The notes beneath the pieces were generated by a model, which saw only the letters and a list, made by a program, of their open reading frames with translations, was not told where the DNA came from and ran no database searches. Both the position numbers and the translations under genes were made by a program. Below are positions 1 through 7,960 of a stretch of 13,217 nucleotides of DNA, piece after piece; positions within the stretch are counted from its first letter, which is position 1, and each line of letters opens with the position of its first letter. This stretch comes from Bordetella parapertussis. GTDB taxonomy: Bacteria; Pseudomonadota; Gammaproteobacteria; Burkholderiales; Burkholderiaceae_C. The stretch lies in assembly GCA_945870575.1 (NCBI GenBank), contig CAMBSK010000047.1, positions 1 to 13,217 on the forward strand, written 5' to 3'.

Positions 1-495
1 GCCATGGAATACAAAAGCACAATTCGCAAACTGCGTGCAGTGCGCTCTGATATTTCAATGAGTTCGGATTTCATCGTCGGGTTTCCCGGCGAAACCGAAG
101 AAGACTTTGACAAACTGATGAAGCTGATCACCGACATCGGTTTTGACGCATCCTTTAGTTTCATCTTCAGTCCGCGCCCCGGCACACCGGCGGCCAATTT
201 GGCCGACGACACACCGCATGAAGTCAAGCTCAAACGCTTGCAGCATTTACAGGCGACCGTGGAAGACAACGTCAGACGCATCAGCGAAAGCCGCATGGGC
301 ACGGTGCAACGTATTTTGGTGGAAGGGCCGTCGCGCAAAAGTGCGGCCGAATTGATGGGTCGCACCGAGTGCAACCGCATCGTCAATTTTGATGGCGGAC
401 CGCAGTCGGCTCGCTTAGTGGGTCAAATGATTGATGTGCGCATCACCCAAGCCTTGCCGCATTCCTTGCGCGGCGAAGTGCTGACTGCCGGATAA
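1..495 (+). CDS. miaB: tRNA-2-methylthio-N6-dimethylallyladenosine synthase MiaB, C-terminal part (5' end outside window)
   Basis: The reading frame is open to the left edge, so this is the last ~164 residues of a protein normally ~440-470 aa long; the ATG at position 4 is internal. MiaB is a radical-SAM iron-sulfur enzyme that adds a methylthio group to i6A37 of tRNAs reading UNN codons. Visible are the end of the radical-SAM barrel ([16 protein letters not shown], then [10 protein letters not shown]) and the C-terminal TRAM RNA-binding domain (about residues 98-160 of the visible part, with VEGPSRK, GRTECNR and LPHSLRGEV). The N-terminal domain and the CxxxCxxC cluster motif lie outside the window. 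The wording is very close to betaproteobacterial MiaB as I recall it. It is a housekeeping gene and converges on fliN with a 33-bp gap, so it marks the edge of the flagellar cluster. Confidence 0.95.
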   Translation, partial: AMEYKSTIRKLRAVRSDISMSSDFIVGFPGETEEDFDKLMKLITDIGFDASFSFIFSPRPGTPAANLADDTPHEVKLKRLQHLQATVEDNVRRISESRMGTVQRILVEGPSRKSAAELMGRTECNRIVNFDGGPQSARLVGQMIDVRITQALPHSLRGEVLTAG

Positions 496-528
496 GGCAG
501 ACGCTGGCGGGTGACGGTATAAAAGTGT

Positions 529-879
529 TTAGAGGGACTTCAAACGGTCGGTCGACGGCACCACACGCGTCAGGCGTATGCCGTAGCGGTCATTGACCAG
601 CACCACTTCGCCTTGCGCGACCACGGTGTCGTTGACCAGCAGATCCAGCGGTTCACCGGCAATCCGGTCGAGTTCCACCACGCTGCCTTGTGTCAGTCGC
701 ATCAAATCTTTGATCTTGATGTTCGTGCGGCCCACTTCAATAGACAAGTTGACCGATATGTTTTGCAGCACCTCGGGATTGATGTTGCCGGGTTGTGAAA
801 CCTGAAACTCTTCAGAGGTAGGTGAAGCTGAATCGTCTTCAGGGTTCATCTCCGGTGTCTCGTTGGTGGTGTCGTTCAT
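529..879 (-). CDS. fliN: Flagellar motor switch protein FliN
   Basis: This 116-aa protein is the small C-ring component that, with FliM, forms the base of the switch complex and binds export chaperone cargo (FliH-FliI) at the basal body. The first ~33 residues are acidic and low in complexity. From about residue 36 to 107 it is a SpoA/surface-presentation domain with the family pattern: VNLSIEVGRTNIKIKDLM, LTQGSVVELDR, GEPLDLLVND and RYGIRLT. The domain is complete; the length is a little shorter than E. coli FliN (137 aa), the difference being in the variable N-terminus. The start has an AGGA ribosome site about 7 nt upstream. It lies 17 bp after fliM and is the last gene of the fliKLMN block. 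In most clusters fliO-fliP-fliQ-fliR follow fliN; here miaB follows instead. Confidence 0.95.
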   Translation of the reverse strand: MNDTTNETPEMNPEDDSASPTSEEFQVSQPGNINPEVLQNISVNLSIEVGRTNIKIKDLMRLTQGSVVELDRIAGEPLDLLVNDTVVAQGEVVLVNDRYGIRLTRVVPSTDRLKSL

Positions 880-896
880 GGTGTCATCCTGCCTTG

Positions 897-1895
897 TTAA
901 TTGTGTCCGGGGACCAGCTGTTTCTCTATGCGCACCGCCACATTTGAGCCGCGCGTTCCGATATTGACGCCAAAAGAGGGCACGCCATTGGCCATGAAAT
1001 GCGCGAGTTCGGGTTTTTTGAAGAACAGCATGTCGCCTTCCTTCATGGTTTGCAAGTGGTGCAAAGTGGTTTTGATTTGTCCCATCACTACACGCACATC
1101 GAGTTCGGAGTCGCCGACCGCAACAGCCAGGTCCTCGCGCCAGATCTTGTCGGATTCTTCGTTGCCGTCGCCCGAGGCCACCCGGTTGCGCAACAGGTCG
1201 CGCATGGGTTTGAGCGTGGCATACGGATAAACAAGATCAATGAAACCGCGACCGCCCGAGGCAGTTGCTTCGGCTTCAAAGCGGCTGAGCACGATCAAGT
1301 CGTTTTCGTCGGCAATCTGCGCGAATTGCGGGTTGATTTCCGAGCTGACCCGCTCGCAATCAATTTCAAGTACCGGTCCCCAGGCTTCTTTGAGCGTGCG
1401 GAAAAATACTTCAAGAATGATATGAATGATGCGGGTTTCAGTTGCAGTGAACAAGCGACCGGGCGGCAGGTCAGATACACCTTTGCCAAAGCCGCCGAAA
1501 AAACTGTCGAGTGAGCTGAACACCACGTTCGGATCGATCATGATGACCGAATTGCCGCGCATGGGGTTGATGCGAATGGTGTTGACCGACAAGGGCGGCT
1601 TGAGCATGCCGACATAGTCGCCGAACTTCATGATTTGCACGCGCGTCGGATTGACACGCGGCGTGGTGCGCAACACTTCAAGCAAACCCAGTCGGAACAT
1701 GCGGATAAAGCGCTCGTTGATCATGTCGATCGACGACACATTCACGCCCAGGCTGCTGTTCTCGCTGGCCAGGTCGTGCTTGCGCACCCGCACGCCGGTA
1801 TTGAAACCGGTGTCCGATTCCATCGTTCCGTCTTTCAGCCCTTCTGACAGGGCAGACAGTTCTTCCGGACTGAGTAAGTTTTGACGTGTAGCCAT
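897..1895 (-). CDS. fliM: Flagellar motor switch protein FliM
   Basis: This 332-aa C-ring protein links FliG to FliN and receives CheY-phosphate. The order is: N-terminal CheY-binding peptide (residues 7-17, LSPEELSAL in place of the usual LSQAEIDALL), a linker, a CheC-like middle domain (~50-235) with the FliG-binding GGXG motif as GGFG at 134-137, and a C-terminal SpoA domain (~255-327; LDVRVVMGQIKTTL, MKEGDMLFF). Other family signatures are INERFIRMFRLGL and FTATETRIIHIIL. The body is diverged from the textbook FliM of E. coli and many betaproteobacteria but has no gap or frameshift. The start has AAAGG upstream and sits 6 bp after the fliL stop, so translation is probably coupled. Confidence 0.95.
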   Translation of the reverse strand: MATRQNLLSPEELSALSEGLKDGTMESDTGFNTGVRVRKHDLASENSSLGVNVSSIDMINERFIRMFRLGLLEVLRTTPRVNPTRVQIMKFGDYVGMLKPPLSVNTIRINPMRGNSVIMIDPNVVFSSLDSFFGGFGKGVSDLPPGRLFTATETRIIHIILEVFFRTLKEAWGPVLEIDCERVSSEINPQFAQIADENDLIVLSRFEAEATASGGRGFIDLVYPYATLKPMRDLLRNRVASGDGNEESDKIWREDLAVAVGDSELDVRVVMGQIKTTLHHLQTMKEGDMLFFKKPELAHFMANGVPSFGVNIGTRGSNVAVRIEKQLVPGHN

Positions 1896-1901
1896 GGGCC
1901 T

Positions 1902-2489
1902 TTACTGCATCACAAAGGAAGTGAACATGACTTCTTCAATGCCGCCGAAGTCTTCGTACTCTTCAAGCAATGCATTCATGATGTCCTTGAGCTTGACAGC
2001 GAGTTCCTTGCGGAATTCAGGTTTGCTGGCTTCAGCATCGGTGGTCTGGCGCATCAAGTCCAACATGGCAGAGCGCAAAGCGAATTCATGCTTTTTGATG
2101 TTGTCAAACACGCGCGAGTCGTAATGCGTCATCACGGCCATTTGCACCACCATGACTTTTTTCGAGCCGGTGATGTTGGTCATCAGTTCTTTTTCGATCT
2201 GGAAGTAGTTTTTCTCGAAACGGGTGGCCTCGGGTGCTTCCTTCTTCAATTTGGCAGGCGCCTCGTCCTTGGCCTTGGTGGCGGCGGCTTCGAGTTCCTC
2301 GAGTTTGTCCATCGCGGCAAGTTCCGCTTTTTTCTCGTAAAAGCCCGAGAAATACAAAGTGCCAAAAGCGACGCCGACCATCAAGACGATGGATAAAACG
2401 GCAATACCAATAATTAACAATATGGGTTTTTTCTTTTTTGGCGCTTCTGCGCCTTCTTCAGGTGCTGCTTCGGGTGCTGCTGTTGCCAT
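1902..2489 (-). CDS. fliL: Flagellar basal body-associated protein FliL
   Basis: This 195-aa inner-membrane protein of the FliL family surrounds or stabilises MotAB stator units and affects motor torque. A short Ala/Pro/Glu-rich cytoplasmic N-terminus ends in KKKK (18-21) and is followed by one membrane segment (~22-46). Then comes a charged Ala/Glu/Lys-rich linker (~52-90) and the periplasmic FliL domain (~90-195), with FQIEKELMTNI, KVMVVQMAVMTHYDSRV and the C-terminal GIEEVMFTSFVMQ that resembles the family ending. The linker is longer than in E. coli FliL (154 aa). The start is secure: a strong AGAGGAG site lies 6 nt upstream. It is 25 bp downstream of fliK and 6 bp upstream of fliM. Confidence 0.93.
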   Translation of the reverse strand: MATAAPEAAPEEGAEAPKKKKPILLIIGIAVLSIVLMVGVAFGTLYFSGFYEKKAELAAMDKLEELEAAATKAKDEAPAKLKKEAPEATRFEKNYFQIEKELMTNITGSKKVMVVQMAVMTHYDSRVFDNIKKHEFALRSAMLDLMRQTTDAEASKPEFRKELAVKLKDIMNALLEEYEDFGGIEEVMFTSFVMQ

Positions 2490-2514
2490 GGAATACTCCT
2501 CTAAATCTCAATGT

Positions 2515-4182
2515 TCAGGCGTAACTGTCAAATTGCGAACGCTTGCCGCGCCTGGGCCCTGAATCTTCTGCAATTTTTGGGCCAGGCTGATCCGTCAGTT
2601 TCGCACGATTTTCTTCTCTTTTTGCCGGTGAGCCGGTTTGGCCTTGCGGGTTATTCTGACCGGACTGACCGGCAGACTGGCTTTGACCTTGACCCACCAG
2701 CACCGAAGCGTTGTTCAGCCCCAAGTCGGCCAGCGCGTCTTTCAAACGTTGGCTGCCGTTTTGTATCAAGTCCTGGGTAAGCGCAGTATCAGAATGGAAT
2801 TGGGCGGTCAATTTGCCGTCACGCATTTCCAGCTGCACATCGACCAGACCCAGGCTGGCCGGTTTCAAGGCGAACTTCATTTTCCATTCGCCGGCGTTCA
2901 GCTTTTCATGCATGCGAGCGGCCAGCTCGGTCGTGAGTTTCTGGCTCAAATTCTCATAAGTCTGCGCCATGTCAGGGTTATTTGCAAACACAGTGGCGGC
3001 AGGTGTGGTCGAGTTGTGGCCGTTGCGTTGGCCTGGCCCGCTAGTTCCACCGGGCAAGTTCAGGTTAGAAATATCGGAAGACGGTGCCTCCTGAAGGGCG
3101 TCAAACTCATTTTTCAGGCTTTCAATGTCTTCGGCGCGCAATTGCGCGTCCATCATGGACAGGACTGACAAAGTGCTGGGCGGCGGCGCGACAGCGATTT
3201 GCTGCGCTTGCGCTGCGCCTAATTGAATTTGTAGATTGTCCAGTTTGGTCAGCATGTCCGCGCCCGGTTTGTTCTCTGTGGCAAGGCTTGCCTGTTGCAA
3301 GGCCTGGAAATCGGCGCTGCTGACAGGGGTGTTCAATGCCAACGGTTGCATGACAGCGCTTACGCTGTCGGAGCTGCTGGCAACGGCCGAATCCGGCGGT
3401 GTGTAGCTGGGCATGGTGTTGAGCCCGAGCATGTCCTTGGTCGACAAACCTGGTTTCAGGTTGGCGGCGGCGCTGGAACTGCCGAACAGTTCTTTGACCT
3501 GTCCCGGGTCAAGTCCCATGGCCAGGGCGAAGTCAGCCACGCTTTTTTCACTCGGCTGGGTTTGCGCAGCAGTGATGATTTGCAGCTTGTCGCTGAGTGC
3601 AATCGTGGTCAACGCGCCGGCCTGGCTGGACAAGTCAGGCGCTGTTTCGAGCAGCTCGTCGGTGTCTTTGGTTTCAGTTGTGACGTCCAGGCTGGCTTCA
3701 ACTGACTTGAAGTCTGTGGGCGCTAGCTTTTGATCAGCACTTTTCTCGGCTTGAGTTGCCAGATTTGTTTTGTCAGTTTGAGCCGCAGCTAAACCGTCAT
3801 CAGCGGCTTGTTCGTCTTGCAAGCGCTGCTCATCATTAACGCTGTTTTGCGCTGGTGCATCAGTCCTGGCCGATGCGTCCCGGCCGGTTTCTTGTGTAGC
3901 TTGGCGAGACGCCGCTTTGGCATGCGGTGGCTGACTGTGCTTTTCAGTGGAACGGCTTGACCGCTCAGCGTCGGCTTGCGGCAATTTGCCCTTGTCAGCG
4001 GCCAGATATTGCCGTTGCGGGTTTTTCAAAGCCTGTACCTGGTTATGCAAGAAGCTGGCGAAATCAGCTCCTCTTAATGCTGTTGACGACAGGCGTGACA
4101 AGGCATTGTCAGGCACAGAAGCCTCGGTATTGCTGATGCCCAAGCTGTTGGCCGGGAGTTTGTTCAATGCAGATAAGTTCAT
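2515..4182 (-). CDS. fliK: Flagellar hook-length control protein FliK
   Basis: This 555-aa protein is assigned as FliK, the secreted molecular ruler that measures the hook and switches FlhB export specificity from rod/hook to filament subunits. The first ~400 residues are low in complexity (rich in Ala, Ser, Gln, Asp, Thr), as expected for the poorly conserved ruler region. The C-terminal Flg_hook domain spans about 416-497, with LKPASLGLVDVQLEM (439-453), containing the family P-x-x-L-G core, and a following helix RLKDALADLGL. After it comes a Gln/Gly-rich tail (~498-525) and a basic C-terminus. It is the first gene of the minus-strand operon; its own FlhB partner is not in the window. The SD is weak and distant (AGGA ~16 nt upstream of the ATG), but a sigma-54-like promoter lies just upstream. 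Confidence 0.93.
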   Translation of the reverse strand: MNLSALNKLPANSLGISNTEASVPDNALSRLSSTALRGADFASFLHNQVQALKNPQRQYLAADKGKLPQADAERSSRSTEKHSQPPHAKAASRQATQETGRDASARTDAPAQNSVNDEQRLQDEQAADDGLAAAQTDKTNLATQAEKSADQKLAPTDFKSVEASLDVTTETKDTDELLETAPDLSSQAGALTTIALSDKLQIITAAQTQPSEKSVADFALAMGLDPGQVKELFGSSSAAANLKPGLSTKDMLGLNTMPSYTPPDSAVASSSDSVSAVMQPLALNTPVSSADFQALQQASLATENKPGADMLTKLDNLQIQLGAAQAQQIAVAPPPSTLSVLSMMDAQLRAEDIESLKNEFDALQEAPSSDISNLNLPGGTSGPGQRNGHNSTTPAATVFANNPDMAQTYENLSQKLTTELAARMHEKLNAGEWKMKFALKPASLGLVDVQLEMRDGKLTAQFHSDTALTQDLIQNGSQRLKDALADLGLNNASVLVGQGQSQSAGQSGQNNPQGQTGSPAKREENRAKLTDQPGPKIAEDSGPRRGKRSQFDSYA

Positions 4183-4219
4183 ATCTATTCAGTGTTTTCC
4201 TAAAAGATAGGAGGAACTA

Positions 4220-4235
4220 AGCAAGAAACGTGACT
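4220..4235 (-). promoter_or_regulatory. Probable sigma-54 (-24/-12) promoter for fliKLMN
   Basis: Read on the minus strand the site is AGTCACG-TTTC-TTGCT. The -12 element TTGCT is perfect, and the -24 element matches five of seven positions of TGGCACG, with GT in place of the usual GG. The GT and GC pairs are 10 bp apart, the required spacing. Predicted transcription start is near 4209, giving a leader of ~27 nt before fliK. The weak -24 makes this less sure than the flhA promoter on the other strand, but its position directly in front of a flagellar operon and the nearby FleQ-type activator gene support it. Confidence 0.55.
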
Positions 4236-4305
4236 GGAAATGGCTTGCCGCTACTGGAAGCTTATTCCGGTGTCATGAAGCGCTGAAGGCATGCACAGAA
4301 TCAAG

Positions 4306-4322
4306 TTGGCACATCGATTGCT
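4306..4322 (+). promoter_or_regulatory. Sigma-54 (-24/-12) promoter for flhA operon
   Basis: The sequence TTGGCACA-TCGA-TTGCT matches the sigma-54 consensus TGGCACG-N4-TTGCW almost exactly: GG at 4308-4309, GC at 4320-4321, exactly 10 bp between. The start of transcription should fall near 4333, leaving a leader of about 64 nt before the flhA ATG. In polar flagellates flhA-flhF-flhG-fliA is a sigma-54 class II operon activated by FleQ/FlrA, and a candidate activator gene of that type is at the right edge of this window. I saw no convincing activator-binding repeat in the ~70 bp between the two divergent promoters. Confidence 0.85.
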
Positions 4323-4396
4323 TCATCAGACTGTCTGCGCTGAAAAGCATCCTTAAATTGAATTCTTAACGTTTCAAAAACAAGAGAAAAGTCACA

Positions 4397-6499
4397 ATGA
4401 GCACCTTGAGCCTGTCAACGATTCGACAGAACTTTGCAAAGTTTGATCTCGCCGGTCTGGGTATTCCCATACTGGTGTTAGTGATCATGGCCATGCTGGT
4501 GCTGCCTTTGCCTGCACTTTTGCTGGACTTTTTATTTACTTTCAACATCATTATCAGCTTGGTGATCATCATGATCTCCATCAGCACCCGCAAACCGCTG
4601 GAATTCTCGTCCTTTCCTACTGTGTTGCTGTTTGCCACCATGTTGCGCCTGGCTTTGAACGTGGCTTCGACCCGTATCATCCTAGTTGAAGGCCATACCG
4701 GCCATGAAGCAGCGGGTAAAGTGGTGGCTGCTTTTGGCGAATTCGTGATTGCTGGCAATTACGTAGTTGGCTTTATCATTTTTGCAATATTGATGATCAT
4801 CAACTTCATTGTGGTGACCAAAGGTGCCGGTCGCGTGTCTGAAGTGAACGCGCGTTTCACCTTGGATGCCATGCCTGGTAAACAAATGTCAATCGACGCT
4901 GATTTGAACGCCGGTGTGATCGATCAGGCCACCGCCAAAAAACGCCGTGAAGAACTGGCGCAAGAATCAGACTTTTTCGGTGCCATGGACGGTGCCTCCA
5001 AATTCGTCAGCGGCGACGCTATCGCCGGTTTGCTTATTTTGTTGATTAACTTGATCGGTGGCCTGGCCATCGGTGTGCTTCAACATGGATTGTCGGTCTC
5101 TGAAGCCGGCAAGATATATACCTTGCTGACCATCGGTGACGGCCTGGTCGCTCAAATTCCTTCGCTGCTGTTGTCGCTGGCCACCGCCATCATCGTGACC
5201 CGCGTCACCACCACCGAATCAATTTCCGAGCAGGCCAGCACACAGCTCGCCAACCCTTCGGCCCTCTTTATCTCCGCTATCATTCTGACCATGCTGGGTC
5301 TGGTGCCCGGCATGCCCCATTTGATGTTCATCGGCTTGGCAGCAGCCACCGCCGGCCTGGGCTTGCTGGTGGTGAAAAACGAAGTGGAAGAAGAAGCCAC
5401 ACAAGAAGCGGTGGCGCAAGCCGCTGCGACCACCGAAGCCACCAAAGATTTAGACTGGGACGATGTGGACCAGGTCGATTTGATCGGTCTGGAAATCGGC
5501 TACGGCTTGATTCCGTTGGTCAACCCGGACACCGGCGGCGAACTCATGAGCCGTGTCAAAGGCGTGCGCAAAAAACTGTCGGCCGAACTCGGCTTTTTGG
5601 TGCAGCCTGTGCGTATCCGCGACGATTTGAATATTGACCCTGACAGCTACAACATCGTCTTAAAAGGCGTGGTGCGCGGCAAGGGCGAGATCAAGGTAGG
5701 TCGCGAACTGGCGATCAACCCGGGTCAGGTTTACGGTGAATTGCAAGGCACGCCGACGCGTGAACCGGCCTTCGGTCTGGAAGCCGTGTGGATTGAACCG
5801 TCGCAACGCGATGTGGCGCGCACCCTCGGTTACACCGTGGTCGATGCAAGCACGGCGATTGCTACCCATTTGAACAAAGTGCTGCGTGAAAACTCGGCAG
5901 ACCTGTTAAGCCACGACGAAGTCCAGCAATTGCTTGACAAGTTGTCTGCCAAATCGCCAAAGCTGGTGGAAGAACTGGTGCCGGGCAAGCTCAGCCTGGG
6001 CGTTGTCACCCGCGTGTTACAACAGTTGCTCGGCGAAGGCGTGTCCATCCGCGACATGCGCTCGATTGTCGAAACACTGACAGAAGCCGCTGCCCGTAGC
6101 ACCGATCCCGAACAACTCGCCGCCTCTGTGCGCCCCAAACTCGGCCGCATGATCATGCAGGCGCTGGTTGATGAATCCAGCAACCTGTCGGTCATGACGC
6201 TGGAACCCGGTCTTGAACAACTGCTGCACAACGTATTGCAGCAAAGCCAGCCCGGCCAGCCAGTGGTGCTTGAACCCAATCTGGCAGAAAACCTGTTCAA
6301 TTCGCTGCGCCAGGCAGCCCGTGATATGGAAGAAGAAGGACACGCTGCCGTGTTGGTGGTGTCACCGCTGATCCGTGGCTGGTTGTCCAAGGCTGTGCGC
6401 TTTCGCGTGAACGATTTGACGGTGCTGTCTTACAGCGAAATCCCGGACGACCAGGCTGTCAAAGTGATTCACACCGTGAACGCAATGAACCGCAATTGA
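4397..6499 (+). CDS. flhA: Flagellar biosynthesis protein FlhA (export gate)
   Basis: This 700-aa inner-membrane protein forms the nonameric export gate of the flagellar type III secretion system. The N-terminal half (~17-330) holds about eight membrane segments. The cytoplasmic loop between them carries the FHIPEP-family signature (~146-205): EVNARFTLDAMPGKQMS, IDADLNAGVI and KRREELAQESDFFGAMDGA. A charged linker rich in Glu, Ala and Thr (~333-355) leads to the soluble C-terminal ring domain (~360-700), which docks chaperone-substrate complexes, including FliS-flagellin. Length is normal for the family (E. coli 692). The start lacks a strong SD (AAGAG only). It is the first gene of the plus-strand operon behind the sigma-54 promoter; flhB, often just upstream, is absent here. 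Confidence 0.97.
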   Translation: MSTLSLSTIRQNFAKFDLAGLGIPILVLVIMAMLVLPLPALLLDFLFTFNIIISLVIIMISISTRKPLEFSSFPTVLLFATMLRLALNVASTRIILVEGHTGHEAAGKVVAAFGEFVIAGNYVVGFIIFAILMIINFIVVTKGAGRVSEVNARFTLDAMPGKQMSIDADLNAGVIDQATAKKRREELAQESDFFGAMDGASKFVSGDAIAGLLILLINLIGGLAIGVLQHGLSVSEAGKIYTLLTIGDGLVAQIPSLLLSLATAIIVTRVTTTESISEQASTQLANPSALFISAIILTMLGLVPGMPHLMFIGLAAATAGLGLLVVKNEVEEEATQEAVAQAAATTEATKDLDWDDVDQVDLIGLEIGYGLIPLVNPDTGGELMSRVKGVRKKLSAELGFLVQPVRIRDDLNIDPDSYNIVLKGVVRGKGEIKVGRELAINPGQVYGELQGTPTREPAFGLEAVWIEPSQRDVARTLGYTVVDASTAIATHLNKVLRENSADLLSHDEVQQLLDKLSAKSPKLVEELVPGKLSLGVVTRVLQQLLGEGVSIRDMRSIVETLTEAAARSTDPEQLAASVRPKLGRMIMQALVDESSNLSVMTLEPGLEQLLHNVLQQSQPGQPVVLEPNLAENLFNSLRQAARDMEEEGHAAVLVVSPLIRGWLSKAVRFRVNDLTVLSYSEIPDDQAVKVIHTVNAMNRN

Positions 6500-6535
6500 T
6501 AAACATAAATAAAACACTGACCTGCGAGAAACAAC

Positions 6536-7960
6536 ATGGAACTCAAACGAATCCTGGCACGCGATACCCGGGCCGCTAATGAAAAAGCGGTGGCGATGTT
6601 CGGCCCTGACGTGCTCGTCATTTCCAGCAGCAAAGTGCGCGGTCAGACTGAATTGATTGTGGCGGTGGACCTGACGCCCTTGGATGCGGAAACCGCAGTG
6701 GCTGAACATTTTGTGCCAACCGAAAAAACCTACGCCTTGTCCGATCAACCACTGGTGGAAGAAACAACAGCGAGCTTTGGTCAAGTGCTGGACGACACTA
6801 TTACGCGCCAGAAACGCGGCACCAAACCGGTCAAGACAAGCATGACCGAAGGCTTTGTGCCAGCCGCCAGTTTGAAACCCAAAGCGGAGGAAGACAAAAA
6901 ACCTGCCGCCGCTGCGCCTGTGATTGAACAGACGCCCGTGCAAGCCGCCGTGATCGATACCTTGGCTGCTGAAAAAATACTGGCTGCCCAGGAAGAGCGC
7001 GACAAGCAGCGTGGCCGTGAAATTGTGGAAATGGTGCGCGAAGAACTGTCTGTGTTGCGCAAAGAATTCAAGCTCAGCCAGCAAATGGCCTGGCAGGGAG
7101 CCGGCTTGTCACGCAATCTGCACCCGCTGCGCAATGCCTTGCAAGAGGCCGCGATTCCAGTGGCCTTGCGCGCCTTGCTGATAGACAGCATTCAGAGCTT
7201 TGAAGAGATTGAACCGGCCATGGACGAGATCCGTCGTCAACTGTGCCACTCCATGCAACAAACCCATGTGGCGGTGCAAGACAGCGGCATACATGTGCTG
7301 GCCGGCCCTTCCGGTTCAGGCAAATCCTTGATGGTCGCGCGCATGGCTCAACAAGCCAGCGTGACTCTGGGCAGCGAACACGTGGCGGTGATCAGTTTCA
7401 GCGATCAGCGCGCCGGTGCCTGGAACCAGACCCAGTTGCTCAGTGCCCAGTCCGGTGTGGATTGTTTCCGCGCCACCAACATCACCATGTTGAAACTGCT
7501 GCTCGAAGAACACGGTCAGCGCAAATGCATAGTCATAGACACGCCCGGAGTGCAAATGGCCGAACGCGTCGCGGAAATCGCGGCTATCACGTCAACAGCC
7601 CAGTTCCATCTGGTCATGCCGGCCGACGCTTCGCAGTCGTTGTTACGCCGCCTCCTATCTACACCGCAAATCCAGTGGCAAAGCCTGATGGTCAGCAAGC
7701 TGGATGAAGCAACTCAGCCCTGGTCTTTGATTCAGGTCTTGACCGAAGGCCATGTCGGCGTCAGCAGCGTCAGCCGCGGCGAGCGTTTGGCCGACTGGGG
7801 CCGTCAGTTGCAAATTGAAGAACTGGTGTCTTTGGCATTGAATCAACTCTCATTGAACAACCTGGAAGCTGCCCACGAAGATTTGCGCAGCACCATGGCC
7901 ATGGCGTCTGCCAGGATCAGCCGTCTGGCAGCACAACACGCAGGGGCAGCACATGAGTAA
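6536..7960 (+). CDS. flhF: Flagellar biosynthesis GTPase FlhF (SRP family, diverged)
   Basis: This 474-aa protein is assigned as FlhF, the SRP-type GTPase that marks the site of polar flagellum assembly. The N-terminus (MELKRILARDTRAANEKAVAMFG) is typical of the B domain, followed by a variable, charged region (~50-160), an N domain (~165-245) and a G domain (~250-440). Visible GTPase motifs are the P-loop GPSGSGKS (257-264), DTPG (335-338) and SKLDEA (387-392). Several depart from the family: GKT-T-T is GKSLM, the DTYR motif of the insertion-box region reads SDQR (289-292), DTAG is DTPG and TKLDE is SKLDE. It lies 36 bp after flhA, with only a weak SD, and overlaps flhG by 8 bp. Identity is supported by position between flhA and flhG. 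GTP hydrolysis may be altered. Confidence 0.92.
   Translation: MELKRILARDTRAANEKAVAMFGPDVLVISSSKVRGQTELIVAVDLTPLDAETAVAEHFVPTEKTYALSDQPLVEETTASFGQVLDDTITRQKRGTKPVKTSMTEGFVPAASLKPKAEEDKKPAAAAPVIEQTPVQAAVIDTLAAEKILAAQEERDKQRGREIVEMVREELSVLRKEFKLSQQMAWQGAGLSRNLHPLRNALQEAAIPVALRALLIDSIQSFEEIEPAMDEIRRQLCHSMQQTHVAVQDSGIHVLAGPSGSGKSLMVARMAQQASVTLGSEHVAVISFSDQRAGAWNQTQLLSAQSGVDCFRATNITMLKLLLEEHGQRKCIVIDTPGVQMAERVAEIAAITSTAQFHLVMPADASQSLLRRLLSTPQIQWQSLMVSKLDEATQPWSLIQVLTEGHVGVSSVSRGERLADWGRQLQIEELVSLALNQLSLNNLEAAHEDLRSTMAMASARISRLAAQHAGAAHE

Noticed and set aside
485..500. Short stem CTGCC-GGATAA-GGCAG around the miaB stop codon
   Set aside because: Only five base pairs and no U-run, so not supported as a terminator.
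1881..2396. Plus-strand open frame (171 aa) opposite fliL
   Set aside because: Phe/His/Gly-rich antisense shadow; FliL on the other strand has a strong SD and family features.
4249..4269. Short palindromic bases (GGAA-GCTTA-TTCC) between the divergent promoters as an activator site
   Set aside because: Four-base arms are expected by chance, and I could not match them to a known FleQ/FlrA site.
5830..6390. Minus-strand open frame (186 aa) opposite flhA
   Set aside because: Ser/Arg/Thr-rich antisense shadow of the FlhA C-terminal domain with no recognisable motif.
6362..7084. Long minus-strand open frame (240 aa) opposite the flhA end and flhF start
   Set aside because: It overlaps two well-supported genes on the other strand, is rich in His, Phe and Gly as antisense frames are, and has no family likeness or suitable start context.
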